DNA of 64,000 nt from Micromonospora sp. WMMD980 (GTDB lineage: Bacteria > Actinomycetota > Actinomycetes > Mycobacteriales > Micromonosporaceae): contig NZ_JARUBE010000003.1 of assembly GCF_029626035.1 (NCBI RefSeq), forward strand, positions 6,262,001 through 6,326,000. Direction: 5' to 3'. This document shows positions 47,374 through 56,570 of this stretch, one piece after another (positions within the stretch are counted from its first letter, which is position 1; each line of letters starts with the position of its first letter). Both the position numbers and the translations under genes were made by a program. A model generated the notes under the pieces. The model made no database searches, was not told the DNA's origin, and saw only the letters and a program-made list of their open reading frames with translations.

Positions 47374-48455
47374 GGGTGCCGCGTCCACGGGGCGCCGCCG
47401 GCAAGGTCGCCGGGCTGGTCGGCGCCGCCGTCGGGGTGGCCGCCGCCGGGCTCGCGGCGGGCGTGGTCAGCGAGCGGGTGCTGGTCCGCCGGCTCAAGAA
47501 CGACCCCGCCGACCGGTACGCCCACGAGGTCTTCGGTCAGCAGCGTCACGACGAGGCGTACCGGCTGGAGATGCCGGACGGCACCGACATCCACGTGGAG
47601 GTGGTCGAGCCGACCCGGCCGGTCGCCGGGCACCCGACCGTCGTGCTGGTGCACGGCTTCTGCCTGGACATGGGCACGTTCCACTTCCAGCGCGAGATGC
47701 TCGCCGAGCGGGGCGACTACCGCGTGGTCGCGTACGACCAGCCGGGGCACGGCCGGTCCGGGCGGCTGGAGACCGGCGAGTACGACCTGACCGCGCTGGG
47801 CCGCACGTTGCGCCGGGTGCTCGACGAGGTGGCCCCGGAGGGCCCGCTGGTGCTGGTCGGGCACTCGATGGGCGGCATGACGATCATGGCGCTGGCCGAG
47901 CTCTACCCGGAGCTGTTCGGCGACCGGGTGGTCGGCACCGTGCTGATGGCCACGTCGGGCGGCCTGGCGGCGGAGACCAAGCTGGTGGCGCCCGCCCTGC
48001 TGGGCCGCGTCGGCGCGCCGGTGCTCTACATGATGAGCAACGCCACCCGCTACGGCGGCACGGTGATCGACAAGGCCCGCCGGTCGACCTCGAACGTGGC
48101 CTGGCTGCTCACCCGCAAGTACGGCTTCGGCACCCCGAAGCCCAGCCCGGCCCTGGTGTCGTACGTGGAGATGATGAACTCCCGCACCTCGGCCGACACG
48201 GTCACCCGCTACCTGCGGACGCTGGCCACCCACTCGCGGTTCCCGGCGCTGGCCGCGCTGGCCGGCACGCCGGTGCTGGTGATCGTGGGGGACAAGGACA
48301 TGATCACGCCGGTGACCCACTCGGAGGAGATCGTCCGGCGGTTGCCGGAGGCCGAGTTCGTGAAGATCCACGACAGCGGGCACGTGGTGATGCTGGAGCA
48401 CGCCGACGAGGTCAACGCGGCGCTGGAACGGTTCCTGGAGTCGGTGACCCGGTGA
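47370..48455 (+). CDS. Alpha/beta hydrolase with N-terminal membrane anchor
   Basis: A 361-residue hydrolase. An N-terminal hydrophobic stretch (KVAGLVGAAVGVAAAGLAAGVVSERVL) may anchor it. The catalytic fold has VVLVHGFCLDMGTFHFQREML (oxyanion HGF), nucleophile elbow VLVGHSMGGMTIMAL, acid Asp in VIVGDKDMITP and His in DSGHVVMLEHADEVN. Substrate unknown. It always lies between alr and tsaE in actinobacteria. Overlaps alr by 4 nt and tsaE by 4 nt. Confidence 0.9.
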   Translation: MRVPRPRGAAGKVAGLVGAAVGVAAAGLAAGVVSERVLVRRLKNDPADRYAHEVFGQQRHDEAYRLEMPDGTDIHVEVVEPTRPVAGHPTVVLVHGFCLDMGTFHFQREMLAERGDYRVVAYDQPGHGRSGRLETGEYDLTALGRTLRRVLDEVAPEGPLVLVGHSMGGMTIMALAELYPELFGDRVVGTVLMATSGGLAAETKLVAPALLGRVGAPVLYMMSNATRYGGTVIDKARRSTSNVAWLLTRKYGFGTPKPSPALVSYVEMMNSRTSADTVTRYLRTLATHSRFPALAALAGTPVLVIVGDKDMITPVTHSEEIVRRLPEAEFVKIHDSGHVVMLEHADEVNAALERFLESVTR

Positions 48456-48934
48456 CCGTGGTGGTGGAGCTGAAGACCGTCGACGACACCCACGCGTTCG
48501 GCCGGCGGCTGGCCGGCGTGCTGCGCGCCGGGGACCTGCTGCTGCTCAGCGGCCCGCTGGGGGCCGGCAAGACCGCGTTGACCCAGGGCCTGGGCGCCGG
48601 TCTGGGCGTGCGCGGCGACATCACCTCGCCGACCTTCGTCATCGCCCGGGTGCACCGGCCGGATCCGGCGCGCGGCGGCCGGGTGACGCTGGTGCACGCC
48701 GACGCGTACCGCCTGGGCGAGTCCGCCGACCCGCGGGCCGAGATCGACGACCTCGACCTGGACGCCTCGGTGGACGAGGCGGTCACCGTGGTGGAGTGGG
48801 GCGAGGGGATGGTCGAGCAGCTCGTCGACGCCCACCTGCGGGTGCGTATCGACCGGCACGACGACGACACCCGGGTGGTGACGCTGGAGCCGGTCGGCGG
48901 CGACTGGGCGACCCGGCTGGCCACCCTCGACTGA
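48452..48934 (+). CDS. tsaE: tRNA threonylcarbamoyladenosine biosynthesis ATPase TsaE
   Basis: A 160-residue P-loop protein: LLSGPLGAGKTALTQGLGAGLGV (Walker A), ITSPTFVIARVH, LVHADAYRLG and VVEWGEGM. TsaE binds the TsaB-TsaD complex and drives the t6A37 cycle on ANN-decoding tRNAs. GTG start overlaps the hydrolase stop. tsaB and tsaD lie 1.6-4 kb downstream. Confidence 0.94.
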   Translation: MTVVVELKTVDDTHAFGRRLAGVLRAGDLLLLSGPLGAGKTALTQGLGAGLGVRGDITSPTFVIARVHRPDPARGGRVTLVHADAYRLGESADPRAEIDDLDLDASVDEAVTVVEWGEGMVEQLVDAHLRVRIDRHDDDTRVVTLEPVGGDWATRLATLD

Positions 48935-48954
48935 GCGCTGTCGTACCGGCTGCC

Positions 48955-48960
48955 TAGAGT
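48955..48960 (+). promoter_or_regulatory. TAGAGT -10 box of ung
   Basis: TAGAGT is 27 nt before the ung ATG and a GAAAGG ribosome-binding site lies between, so unlike its neighbours this gene should have a short leader. Confidence 0.45.
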
Positions 48961-48987
48961 CCCGGGGACGACTGCGAAAGGTTGCCG

Positions 48988-49689
48988 ATGCCCGACGACG
49001 CCCCCGCCCTCGACCTGTTGGCGCTCCTGCCCGAGCCGTGGCGGGCGGTCCTCGCCCCGCACCTCGACCCGGCCCGCACCGCGGCGCTGGCCGAGTTCGT
49101 CGCCGGGGAATACGCGACCGCCACGGTCTTCCCGCCGCTGGCCGACCTGTTCTCCGCCTACCGGCTGTGCGGGCCGCACCAGACCCGGGTGCTCATCCTC
49201 GGGCAGGACCCCTATCACAAGGCGGGGCAGGCGCACGGGTTGAGCTTCAGCGTGCGCGAGGGCGTGGCGGTGCCGCCGTCGCTGCGCAACGTCTTCAAGG
49301 AGCTGGAGGCGGATCTGGGTGTGCCGAAGCCGCGCAGCGGCAACCTGGACGGCTGGGCGGCCCAGGGCGTGCTGCTGCTCAACTCGGTGCTCACGGTCCG
49401 GCAGGCCAGCCCCGGCTCGCACGCCAACCGGGGCTGGGAGGAGTTCACCGACGCCACCATCAAGGCGCTCGACGCGCTCGACCAGCGGGTGGTCTTCCTG
49501 CTCTGGGGCGGCTACGCGCGCAAGAAAGCGGCGCTGGTCACCAATCCTCGGCACGTGGTGCTGGAGGCCGGGCATCCCAGCCCGATGAACCCGAAGGGCT
49601 TCCTCGGCAGCCGGCCGTTCAGCGCGGCCGACAAGGCGCTGGCCGACGCGGGTCTACCCACGGTCGACTGGGCCCGCTCAGCGGGTTGA
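48988..49689 (+). CDS. ung: Uracil-DNA glycosylase, family 1
   Basis: A 233-residue UDG that excises uracil from DNA. Motif 1 is LILGQDPYHKAGQAHGLSFSV with catalytic Asp; LLNSVLTV is the Asn/Ser loop; GHPSPMNPKGFLGSRPFS holds the catalytic His and intercalation loop. ATG at 48988 is chosen over a TTG 6 nt upstream because GAAAGG is at proper spacing. Its last 12 nt overlap the end of the converging XRE gene. Confidence 0.96.
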   Translation: MPDDAPALDLLALLPEPWRAVLAPHLDPARTAALAEFVAGEYATATVFPPLADLFSAYRLCGPHQTRVLILGQDPYHKAGQAHGLSFSVREGVAVPPSLRNVFKELEADLGVPKPRSGNLDGWAAQGVLLLNSVLTVRQASPGSHANRGWEEFTDATIKALDALDQRVVFLLWGGYARKKAALVTNPRHVVLEAGHPSPMNPKGFLGSRPFSAADKALADAGLPTVDWARSAG

Positions 49690-50412
49690 CCCGCCAGCTT
49701 CGTCCGGTTCGCCGGTGCCGGCGGCCAGGCGTTGTCGGTGCCGGCGCAGCAGCTCGGCCGTGCGCCGGTCGGCCACCTCCACCTGCACCAGCGGCTCGAC
49801 CGGGTAGGTCCGCCCGCCGTGTCGCACCTCGATCGGCTCGGGCAACTCGTCGACCATCCTGGCCCGTAGCTCGCCGTGTCGGGTCAGCCATCGGTGCTCG
49901 CCGCGCTCCTCGGGCTCGTGGCGTACGCCGCCCCACTCCCCCCAGCGGGCGTTCCACCGCTGCGCGTAGGCCCGCTCCAGGAACGCGGTGAACGTCGAAG
50001 AGTCCCGCCAGCGCACCGCGATCTCGACCGCCGCCACCGGTATCGGCGCGCCCTGAAGCAGTGCCGCGGTGCTGCCGGCGAGCACGTAGGGCAGGTCGCC
50101 CAGGGCGTCGACCAGGCGGTCCAGCTTGAGATCCGTGAGCCGTTCGTCCAGGTCGGCCGCGGCCGCCTCGTCGAGCGCCGCGTCCAGGTGGCTGTCCAGC
50201 GGCTCGACCTCGATCCGCAACTGCCGGCCGAGCGCGGTGAGCAGGCGTTCCGCGGTGGTCAGGCTGGGCAGCCGGTCGCCTCGTTCGATCCGGGCGATGG
50301 CGGCCTGGCTGAGCCCGGCCCGGTCGGCCAGCGCCTGCTGGGTCAGTCCGGCCCGTTCACGCTCGTGCCGCAGGGCGTGGGCGATCTGCCGGACCAGGCG
50401 ACTCTCCGTCAT
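49678..50412 (-). CDS. XRE-family regulator fused to a nucleotidyltransferase-like domain
   Basis: A 244-residue protein. Residues ~8-65 are a Cro/C1 HTH (ALRHERERAGLTQQALADRAGLSQAAIARIERGDRLPSLTTAERLLTALG). Residues ~95-190 resemble a MNT/AbiEii-type nucleotidyltransferase or its antitoxin partner (LGDLPYVLAGSTAALLQGAPIPVAAVEIAVRW). Such fusions are toxin-antitoxin-like regulators. A C-terminal Arg-rich tail follows. ATG at 50412 is preferred over one 21 nt upstream. Two palindromic operators precede it. No separate toxin gene is adjacent. Confidence 0.82.
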   Translation of the reverse strand: MTESRLVRQIAHALRHERERAGLTQQALADRAGLSQAAIARIERGDRLPSLTTAERLLTALGRQLRIEVEPLDSHLDAALDEAAAADLDERLTDLKLDRLVDALGDLPYVLAGSTAALLQGAPIPVAAVEIAVRWRDSSTFTAFLERAYAQRWNARWGEWGGVRHEPEERGEHRWLTRHGELRARMVDELPEPIEVRHGGRTYPVEPLVQVEVADRRTAELLRRHRQRLAAGTGEPDEAGGSTR

Positions 50413-50436
50413 GCCCGCAGGATGACAGTCCACTTT

Positions 50437-50486
50437 CCAGCGGTATACCGCTGGGTCATAAAAATGACTGAGAGGTATACCGCTGG
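50437..50486 (-). promoter_or_regulatory. Double palindromic operator of the XRE gene
   Basis: A perfect 18-bp palindrome CCAGCGGTATACCGCTGG (50437-50454) is followed, 32 bp centre to centre (three helical turns), by a second copy intact on one side only (50469-50486). Between them lies another dyad, GTCAT-AAAA-ATGAC (50455-50468). AT-rich for this genome. Most likely the autoregulatory site. Confidence 0.8.
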
Positions 50487-50558
50487 AACGTGATGCCTTC
50501 TACCGGGGCGCTACGCACGGTGACGGGATGGGGTGGGCGGGGCTCGTCGGGAGGCGGC

Positions 50559-50564
50559 TAGGCT
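50559..50564 (+). promoter_or_regulatory. TAGGCT -10 box, leaderless tsaB promoter
   Basis: TAGGCT ends 8 nt before the GTG at 50573, with no Shine-Dalgarno. Confidence 0.55.
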
Positions 50565-50572
50565 GGTTCACC

Positions 50573-51286
50573 GTGCTCGTACTGGTGGTGGACTCCTCGA
50601 CGCCCGCGGTGACCGCGGCGCTGGTCGAGGTCTCGGCGGACGGCGTCGCGCCGCGCGCGTCGAGGTGCACGGTCGACGCCCGGGCCCACGGTGAGCTGCT
50701 CGCGCCACAGGTCGAGGCCGTGCTCGCCGCCGCCGGCGCGCGCCCGGCCGACCTGGCCGCGATCGTCGCCGGGCTCGGTCCCGGGCCGTTCACCGGGCTG
50801 CGGGTCGGCCTGGTCACCGCCGCGACCATGGGCCAGGTGCTCGGCGTCCCGACGTACGGCGTCTGCTCCCTGGACGGCCTCGGCCAGCCAGCGGCGGCAG
50901 GCCAGCCAGCGGCGGCAGGCCAGCCGGCGGGCGCGGGTGAGGCGGTGCTGGTGGCGAGCGACGCGCGGCGCCGCGAGGTCTACTGGGCCGTCTACGACGG
51001 CGCCGGCCGGCGCGTCGCCGGGCCGGAGGTGGCCGCCCCGGCGCTCGTCGCCGAGCGGGCCCGCGAGCTGGCGGTCACCGTCGCGGTCGGCGACGGCGCG
51101 CACCGCTACGCCGAGGTGCTCGGGCTGCCGGTGCGGGACGAGCCGCGCTATCCGGACCCGCTGGCGCTGGCCGGTCTCGCCGCGTCGCGGATCCGCGCGG
51201 GCGGACCCGGCGAGGCACTGACCCCGCTCTACCTGCGCCGCCCGGACGCGGTGGCGGCCACCGGCCACAAGCCGGTCCTGCGATGA
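50573..51286 (+). CDS. tsaB: tRNA threonylcarbamoyladenosine biosynthesis protein TsaB
   Basis: A 237-residue ASKHA-fold scaffold: [17 protein letters not shown] start, [40 protein letters not shown] and [12 protein letters not shown]. TsaB dimerises with TsaD in t6A synthesis. A short Ala/Gln-rich insertion (QPAAAG repeats, DNA 50881-50936) interrupts the conserved region and appears species-specific. GTG at 50573 is chosen because TAGGCT sits 8 nt upstream; an earlier in-frame ATG lies before that box. It overlaps rimI by 4 nt. Confidence 0.92.
   Translation: MLVLVVDSSTPAVTAALVEVSADGVAPRASRCTVDARAHGELLAPQVEAVLAAAGARPADLAAIVAGLGPGPFTGLRVGLVTAATMGQVLGVPTYGVCSLDGLGQPAAAGQPAAAGQPAGAGEAVLVASDARRREVYWAVYDGAGRRVAGPEVAAPALVAERARELAVTVAVGDGAHRYAEVLGLPVRDEPRYPDPLALAGLAASRIRAGGPGEALTPLYLRRPDAVAATGHKPVLR
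50881..50936 (+). repeat. 18-bp tandem repeat in tsaB
   Basis: Three contiguous copies of CAGCCAGCGGCGGCAGGC (the last degenerate) encode a QPAAAG-type insertion in a TsaB surface loop. Likely slippage-derived and length-variable. Confidence 0.85.
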
Positions 51287-51726
51287 GGCTGAGCCGGTTC
51301 CGCTGGTGGCACGTCGACGAGGTGCTGCCCATCGAGGCGGACCTGTTCGGCGCCGAGCAGTGGACCCCGGGCATGTTCTGGAACGAACTCGCCAACGGGC
51401 ACTTCTACCTGGTCGCCACCGACGACGACGGAAGCGTCGCCGGCTACGCCGGGCTGGCCGTCGCCCCGCCCGACGAGGCGTGGGTGCAGAACATCGCGGT
51501 CCGCCGGGACGCCCAGCGCCGGGGCGTCGGTCGGCTGCTGCTGGAGGCGCTGCTCGCCGAGGCGGCCCGGCGGGGGGTCCGCAGCACGCTGCTGGAGGTC
51601 GCCGCGGACAACGGCCCGGCGCAACGGCTCTACGCCGGCTACGGCTTCGAGCCGATCGGCGTGCGGCGCGGCTACTACCAACCGAGCAACACCGACGCGC
51701 TGGTCATGCAGCGCAACGAGGACTGA
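51283..51726 (+). CDS. rimI: Ribosomal protein S18 N-alanine acetyltransferase-like GNAT
   Basis: A 147-residue GNAT enzyme: [29 protein letters not shown] start, acetyl-CoA loop [22 protein letters not shown] and [28 protein letters not shown]. Position between tsaB and tsaD is diagnostic for RimI in actinobacteria; it acetylates S18 or other N-termini. Overlaps tsaB by 4 nt. Confidence 0.92.
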   Translation: MRLSRFRWWHVDEVLPIEADLFGAEQWTPGMFWNELANGHFYLVATDDDGSVAGYAGLAVAPPDEAWVQNIAVRRDAQRRGVGRLLLEALLAEAARRGVRSTLLEVAADNGPAQRLYAGYGFEPIGVRRGYYQPSNTDALVMQRNED

Positions 51727-51731
51727 CGAGC

Positions 51732-52775
51732 ATGGCTGACGAACCACTGGTCCTCGGCATCGAGACCTCCTGCGACGAAACCGGCGTGGGCATCGTGCGC
51801 GGGCACACGCTGCTCGCCGACGCGCTGGCCTCCAGCGTCGAGGAACACGCCCGGTTCGGTGGGGTGGTGCCCGAGGTGGCCAGCCGGGCCCACCTGGAGG
51901 CGATCGTGCCGACCATGGACCGGGCGCTGCGGGAAGCCGGGGTCACCATCGCCGACGTCGACGCCATCGCGGTGACCTCCGGGCCCGGCCTGGCCGGCGC
52001 GCTGCTCGTCGGCGTCGCCGCCGCCAAGGGGTACGCGGTGGCCGCCGAGAAACCGGTGTACGGGGTGAACCACCTCGCCGCGCACGTGGCAGTGGACACG
52101 CTGGAACACGGGCCGCTGCCCGAGCCGGCGATCGCAATGCTGGTCTCCGGCGGGCACTCCTCGCTGTTGCGCGTCGACGACCTGGCCCGGGGGGTCGTCC
52201 CGCTCGGCGCCACCATCGACGACGCGGCCGGTGAGGCGTTCGACAAGGTGGCCCGGCTGCTCGGGCTGCCCTTCCCCGGCGGGCCGTACATCGACCGGGA
52301 GGCGCGGGCCGGCGACCCGGCGTCGATCGTGTTCCCGCGCGGGCTGACCGCCGCGAAGGACCTGGCCGCGCACCGGTACGACTTCTCCTTCTCCGGCCTC
52401 AAGACGGCGGTGGCTCGTTGGGTGGAGGCGCGGCAGCGGGCCGGCGAGCCGGTGCCGGTGGCCGACGTGGCGGCGTCGTTCCAGGAGGCGGTCTGCGACG
52501 TGCTGGTCGGCAAGGCGCTGGACGCCTGCCGCAGCGGGATCGACACGCTGGTGATTGGCGGCGGGGTGGCGGCCAACTCCCGACTGCGGGCGATGGCCGA
52601 GCAGCGGGCCGAGAAGCACGGCGTCCGGGTGCGTACGCCCCGGCCGAAGCTCTGCACGGACAACGGCGCGATGGTGGCGGCGCTCGGCTCGCACCTGGTC
52701 GCCGCGGGCGTCGCCCCGACCCGGCTGGACCTGCCGGCCGACTCGGCGATGCCGCTGACCGTGGTCAGCGTCTGA
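51732..52775 (+). CDS. tsaD: tRNA threonylcarbamoyl transferase TsaD
   Basis: A 347-residue ASKHA metalloenzyme that transfers threonylcarbamoyl to A37. [16 protein letters not shown] is the phosphate-binding start, [11 protein letters not shown] holds the two metal His, [15 protein letters not shown] and [16 protein letters not shown] are conserved, and [10 protein letters not shown] gives the metal Asp. ATG at 51732, 5 nt after rimI. Confidence 0.96.
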   Translation: MADEPLVLGIETSCDETGVGIVRGHTLLADALASSVEEHARFGGVVPEVASRAHLEAIVPTMDRALREAGVTIADVDAIAVTSGPGLAGALLVGVAAAKGYAVAAEKPVYGVNHLAAHVAVDTLEHGPLPEPAIAMLVSGGHSSLLRVDDLARGVVPLGATIDDAAGEAFDKVARLLGLPFPGGPYIDREARAGDPASIVFPRGLTAAKDLAAHRYDFSFSGLKTAVARWVEARQRAGEPVPVADVAASFQEAVCDVLVGKALDACRSGIDTLVIGGGVAANSRLRAMAEQRAEKHGVRVRTPRPKLCTDNGAMVAALGSHLVAAGVAPTRLDLPADSAMPLTVVSV

Positions 52776-52792
52776 CCGGGGAGGAAACCGAC

Positions 52793-53047
52793 ATGATCGT
52801 CCGAATGTGGGAGGCGAAGGCCGAGCCGTACGGCTTCGCCGACCTGATCACCTGGGTCTGCGAGACCGCGCTGCCCGCGTTCGATCACGACCCGATGCAC
52901 GTGGGCAGCGAGGTGTTCTCCTCCACCGACCACCGGCTGGTGGTCATCTCCAAGTGGCGGAACAACCCGCGCGACCTCCCCGAGCCGCCCATGCGGCTGG
53001 TCGCCCGCCCGCCGCACAGCTGGGACTTCACCGAGGTCGACCGCTAG
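52793..53047 (+). CDS. Small hypothetical protein, ABM-like fold possible
   Basis: An 84-residue protein (MIVRMWEAKAEPYGFADLITW start, then HVGSEVFSSTDHRLVVISKWRNNP). The M-I-V-R-M-W-E-A-K start and VVISKW strand suggest a dimeric alpha/beta-barrel (antibiotic-biosynthesis-monooxygenase-like) fold, but I am not certain. GGGGAGG precedes the ATG, 17 nt after tsaD, so it is in the same operon. Role unknown. Confidence 0.75.
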   Translation: MIVRMWEAKAEPYGFADLITWVCETALPAFDHDPMHVGSEVFSSTDHRLVVISKWRNNPRDLPEPPMRLVARPPHSWDFTEVDR

Positions 53048-53102
53048 CGCGACCGTCGTCACGACAGCCGGAATTGGTTGGCGTCCGAACGGCTCCGGCA
53101 CC

Positions 53103-53108
53103 TAGCGT
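53103..53108 (+). promoter_or_regulatory. TAGCGT -10 box, leaderless ABC exporter promoter
   Basis: TAGCGT ends 6 nt before the GTG at 53115 and no Shine-Dalgarno is present. Confidence 0.6.
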
Positions 53109-53114
53109 CGGTGG

Positions 53115-54824
53115 GTGCGGCGCTTCTCACCCGCCGGCGATCCCGGCACTCCCGACGCGCGGTCCGCCACCCGTTACCTGGTGTGGCTCGCCGGGCGACA
53201 TCCCGTCTACTTCGGCGGCGGCATCACGCTCGGCGTGATCTGGATGCTTGCCCAGGCGCTGGTGCCGGCCGCGATCGGGCGGGCGGTGGAGGCCGGGCTG
53301 GCCCAACGCGGCCCCGACGCGCTGCTGCGCTGGGCGCTCGTCCTGCTCGGGCTGGGCCTGGTGCAGGCCGGCGCCGGCATCCTGCGGCACCGCTGCGCGG
53401 TGCACAACTGGCTCGGCGCCGCGTACCGCACGGTGCAGGTCACCGTGGACGCCACCAACCGGCTCGGCGCGGCGCTGCCCCGCCGGGTCGCCGCCGGCGA
53501 GGTGGTGAGCATCGGCACGTCCGACATCGAGCACATCGGCAGCGCGGTCGACATCACCGCCCGGGGCACCGGGGCGGTGGTCGGCATCGTCGCGGTCTCG
53601 GTCATCCTGCTCGACGCCTCCCTGCCGCTCGGCCTCGTGGTGGTGCTCGGCGTGCCGCTGCTGATGGCGCTGGTCTCGCTGCTGATCCGGCCGCTGCACC
53701 ACAAGCAGGCGGCCTACCGGGAGTCCACCGGACGGCTCACCGCCCGGGCCGCGGACATCGTCTCCGGCCTGCGGGTGCTGCGCGGCTTGGGCGGGGAACC
53801 GGTGCTGGCCGCCCGCTACCGGGAACGGTCGCAGGCGTTGCGCGCCGACGGCCTGCGGGTGGCCCGGGTGGAGTCGTTGCTGCAGGCCGCGCAGATCCTG
53901 CTGCCCGGCGTCTTCGTGGTGCTGGTCACCTGGCTCGGCGCCCGGTACGCGCTGCGCGGCGAGATCACCGCCGGGCAGTTGGTCTCCTTCTACGGCTACA
54001 CCGCGTTCCTGGTCAGCCCGCTGCGCAACCTCACCGAGGCGGCCGACAAGCTGACCCGGGGGCACGTCGCGGCCCGCCGGGTGGTCCGGCTGCTCCGGCT
54101 CGCGCCGGAGTTCACCGACCCGGCCCGCCCGCTGCCGGTGCCGGCCGGGCCCGGGGAACTTGTCGACGTGCGCTCCGGGCTGGCGCTGCGGCCGGGCCGG
54201 CTCACCGCGTTGGCCGCCACCGCCCCGCAGGACGCCGCCGAGATCGCCGACCGGCTCGGCCGGTACGCCGACGGGGACGTGACGCTGCACGGCGTACCGC
54301 TGCGGGACGTGGCGCTGGCGACGGTGCGGGAGCGGATCCTGGTGGCCGACAACGACGCGCAACTGTTCAGCGGCGTGCTCCGCGCGGAGTTGGACCCGCA
54401 CGACCGGGCCGACCGGGCCACCGTCGAGGCGGCGCTGGTCGCGGCGAGCGCGACTGACGTCGTCGAGGCGTTGCCCGGCGGTTTGGACGGCGCGGTCGCC
54501 GAGCGTGGCCGGGAGTTCTCCGGCGGGCAGCGGCAGCGGCTGCGGCTGGCCCGCGCGCTGGTCGCCGACCCGGAGACGCTGATCCTGGTGGAGCCGACCA
54601 GCGCGGTGGACGCGCACACCGAGGCGCGGGTCGCCGACCGGCTGGGCGCGGCCCGGCGCGGCCGCACCACGCTCGTCTGCACCACCAGCCCGCTGATGCT
54701 CGGGCGCGCCGAGCACGTCGTCTTCGTGGAGGACGGCAAGGTCGTCGCCGAGGGCCGGCACGAGGAGTTGCTCGCCACCGAACCCCGGTACGCGGCCACG
54801 GTGAGCCGGGAGGAGGACCGATGA
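53115..54824 (+). CDS. ABC exporter half-transporter with degenerate Walker A/B (subunit 1)
   Basis: A 569-residue type IV ABC half-transporter: six-helix TMD (~20-310) then an NBD (~345-560). The NBD has no P-loop: the position reads LTALAATAPQDAAEIADRLG, and Walker B is LILVEPTSAVD with the metal Asp replaced by Val. The signature SGGQRQRLRLARAL is intact. It therefore cannot hydrolyse ATP at its own Walker site but can complete a partner's. It is coupled by ATGA to the second subunit, which has the opposite pattern. Exported substrate unknown; promoter is leaderless. Confidence 0.9.
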   Translation: MRRFSPAGDPGTPDARSATRYLVWLAGRHPVYFGGGITLGVIWMLAQALVPAAIGRAVEAGLAQRGPDALLRWALVLLGLGLVQAGAGILRHRCAVHNWLGAAYRTVQVTVDATNRLGAALPRRVAAGEVVSIGTSDIEHIGSAVDITARGTGAVVGIVAVSVILLDASLPLGLVVVLGVPLLMALVSLLIRPLHHKQAAYRESTGRLTARAADIVSGLRVLRGLGGEPVLAARYRERSQALRADGLRVARVESLLQAAQILLPGVFVVLVTWLGARYALRGEITAGQLVSFYGYTAFLVSPLRNLTEAADKLTRGHVAARRVVRLLRLAPEFTDPARPLPVPAGPGELVDVRSGLALRPGRLTALAATAPQDAAEIADRLGRYADGDVTLHGVPLRDVALATVRERILVADNDAQLFSGVLRAELDPHDRADRATVEAALVAASATDVVEALPGGLDGAVAERGREFSGGQRQRLRLARALVADPETLILVEPTSAVDAHTEARVADRLGAARRGRTTLVCTTSPLMLGRAEHVVFVEDGKVVAEGRHEELLATEPRYAATVSREEDR

Positions 54825-56569
54825 GCAACGCGCTGCCCGTCGCGGACGGCGCGCGGGTCCGCCGGTACGTGCGGGAGCTGGTCCGCCGGCACCCGCGCGG
54901 CCTGGCCGCCGTGCTCGGCCTGCACGCGCTGGCCGCGGCGGCCGGGCTGGTCACCCCGCGCCTCCTCGGCGACCTGGTCGAGGGCATCTCCCGGGGTGTC
55001 GCCGCGACCACCGTGGACCGGGTGGTGGCCGCGATCGCCGCGTTCGTGGTGGTGCAGTCGGTGCTGGTCCGCTTCGCGCACCTGGCCTCCGCCCGGCTCG
55101 GCGAGCGGGTCCTGGCCGAGCTGCGGGAGGAGTTCGTCGACCGGGTGCTCGCGCTGCCGCTGTCGGCGGTGGAACGGGCCGGCACCGGTGACCTGCTCAC
55201 CCGCACCTCGCGGGACGTCTCCGCGCTGTCCCGGACGGTCCGCTTCGCCGGGCCGGAGACGCTGATCGCGGCGCTGACCGTGGTGTTGATCCTCGGCGCG
55301 CTGGTGCTGACCGGCCCGCTTCTGGTGCTGCCCAGCCTGCTCGCGGTGCCGGTGCTCTGGGCCGGCACCCGGTGGTACCTGCGCCGCGCGCCGCAGGGCT
55401 ACCTGCGGGAGAACGCCGCCTACTCGGACATCACCGACGGGATCAGCGAGACGGTCGAGGGCGCGCGGACCACCGAGGCGCTGCGCCAGGCGGCCCGCCG
55501 CCGGGCCCGGGGCGACGCCGACATCGAGCTGTCGTACGCGGCCGAGCGTTACACCCTGCACCTGCGTACCGTCTTCTGGCCGGTGGCCGAGTTCGGCTAC
55601 CTGGTGCCGATGGTGGCCACCCTGCTCATCGGCGGCTGGTTCCACCTGAAGGGCTGGGCCAGCCTCGGCCAGGTCACCGCCGCCACGCTCTACGCCCAGC
55701 AGCTCACCGACCCGATCGAGCGGCTGCTCGGTTGGCTGGACGAGTTCCAGGTGGGTGGCGCCTCGCTGGCCCGGCTGCTCGGCGTCGCCGTCGAGCCGGA
55801 CGACGCGTCCCCGGCGCCCACCGGCGCGGGCCGGCGCGATGCCGGTGGCCGGCTGGCCGCGCACGACGTCAGGTACGCCTATCGGGCGGGTCACGACGTG
55901 CTGCACGGCGTGACGCTGGTGCCCCGGCCGGGGGAGCGGCTGGCCATGGTGGGTCCGTCCGGCGCCGGCAAGTCCACGCTGGGCCGGCTGCTGGCCGGCG
56001 TGCACACCCCGAGCGCCGGGGCGGTCACCGTCGACGGTCGACCCCTCGCCGACCTGCCTCTGGACGAGCTGCGGAGCCACGTGGCGCTGGTCAGCCAGGA
56101 GCACCACGTGTTCATCGGCACGCTCGCCGACAACGTGGCGATGGTCCGTCCGGCCGCCGGGCCGGCGGAGGTGCGCGCCGCGCTGGCCGCGGTGGACGCG
56201 CTGGACTGGGCGCGGGCGCTGCCGGCGGGCCTGGACACGGTCGTCGGCGCGGGCGGGCACCCACTCACCCCGGCGCAGGCGCAGCAGCTCGCGCTGGCCC
56301 GGCTGGTGCTGGCCGACCCGCACACGCTGGTGCTGGACGAGGCCACCTCGCTGATCGACCCGCGGGCCGCCCGGGCGCTGGAGCGGTCGCTGGCGGCGGT
56401 GCTGCACGGGCGGACCGTCATCGCCATCGCGCACCGGCTCTTCTCCGCGCACGACGCGGACCGGGTGGCGGTGGTGGCCGACGGCCGGATCGTCGAGCTG
56501 GGCTCGCACGACGAGCTGGTCGCCGCCAACGGCTCGTACGCGGCCCTCTGGCGCTCCTGGCACGGCTGA
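54821..56569 (+). CDS. ABC exporter half-transporter with degenerate signature (subunit 2)
   Basis: A 582-residue partner of the preceding protein. TMD ~15-310, NBD ~345-580. Walker A VGPSGAGKSTLGRLL and Walker B LVLDEATSLIDPRAA are intact, with H-loop IAHRLFSAHDADRV. The signature motif is degenerate: LTPAQAQQLALARLV replaces LSGGQ. With subunit 1 it forms one complete and one dead nucleotide site. ATG overlaps the upstream stop. A palindromic repeat lies directly after its stop. Confidence 0.9.
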   Translation: MSNALPVADGARVRRYVRELVRRHPRGLAAVLGLHALAAAAGLVTPRLLGDLVEGISRGVAATTVDRVVAAIAAFVVVQSVLVRFAHLASARLGERVLAELREEFVDRVLALPLSAVERAGTGDLLTRTSRDVSALSRTVRFAGPETLIAALTVVLILGALVLTGPLLVLPSLLAVPVLWAGTRWYLRRAPQGYLRENAAYSDITDGISETVEGARTTEALRQAARRRARGDADIELSYAAERYTLHLRTVFWPVAEFGYLVPMVATLLIGGWFHLKGWASLGQVTAATLYAQQLTDPIERLLGWLDEFQVGGASLARLLGVAVEPDDASPAPTGAGRRDAGGRLAAHDVRYAYRAGHDVLHGVTLVPRPGERLAMVGPSGAGKSTLGRLLAGVHTPSAGAVTVDGRPLADLPLDELRSHVALVSQEHHVFIGTLADNVAMVRPAAGPAEVRAALAAVDALDWARALPAGLDTVVGAGGHPLTPAQAQQLALARLVLADPHTLVLDEATSLIDPRAARALERSLAAVLHGRTVIAIAHRLFSAHDADRVAVVADGRIVELGSHDELVAANGSYAALWRSWHG

Positions 56570-56570
56570 G

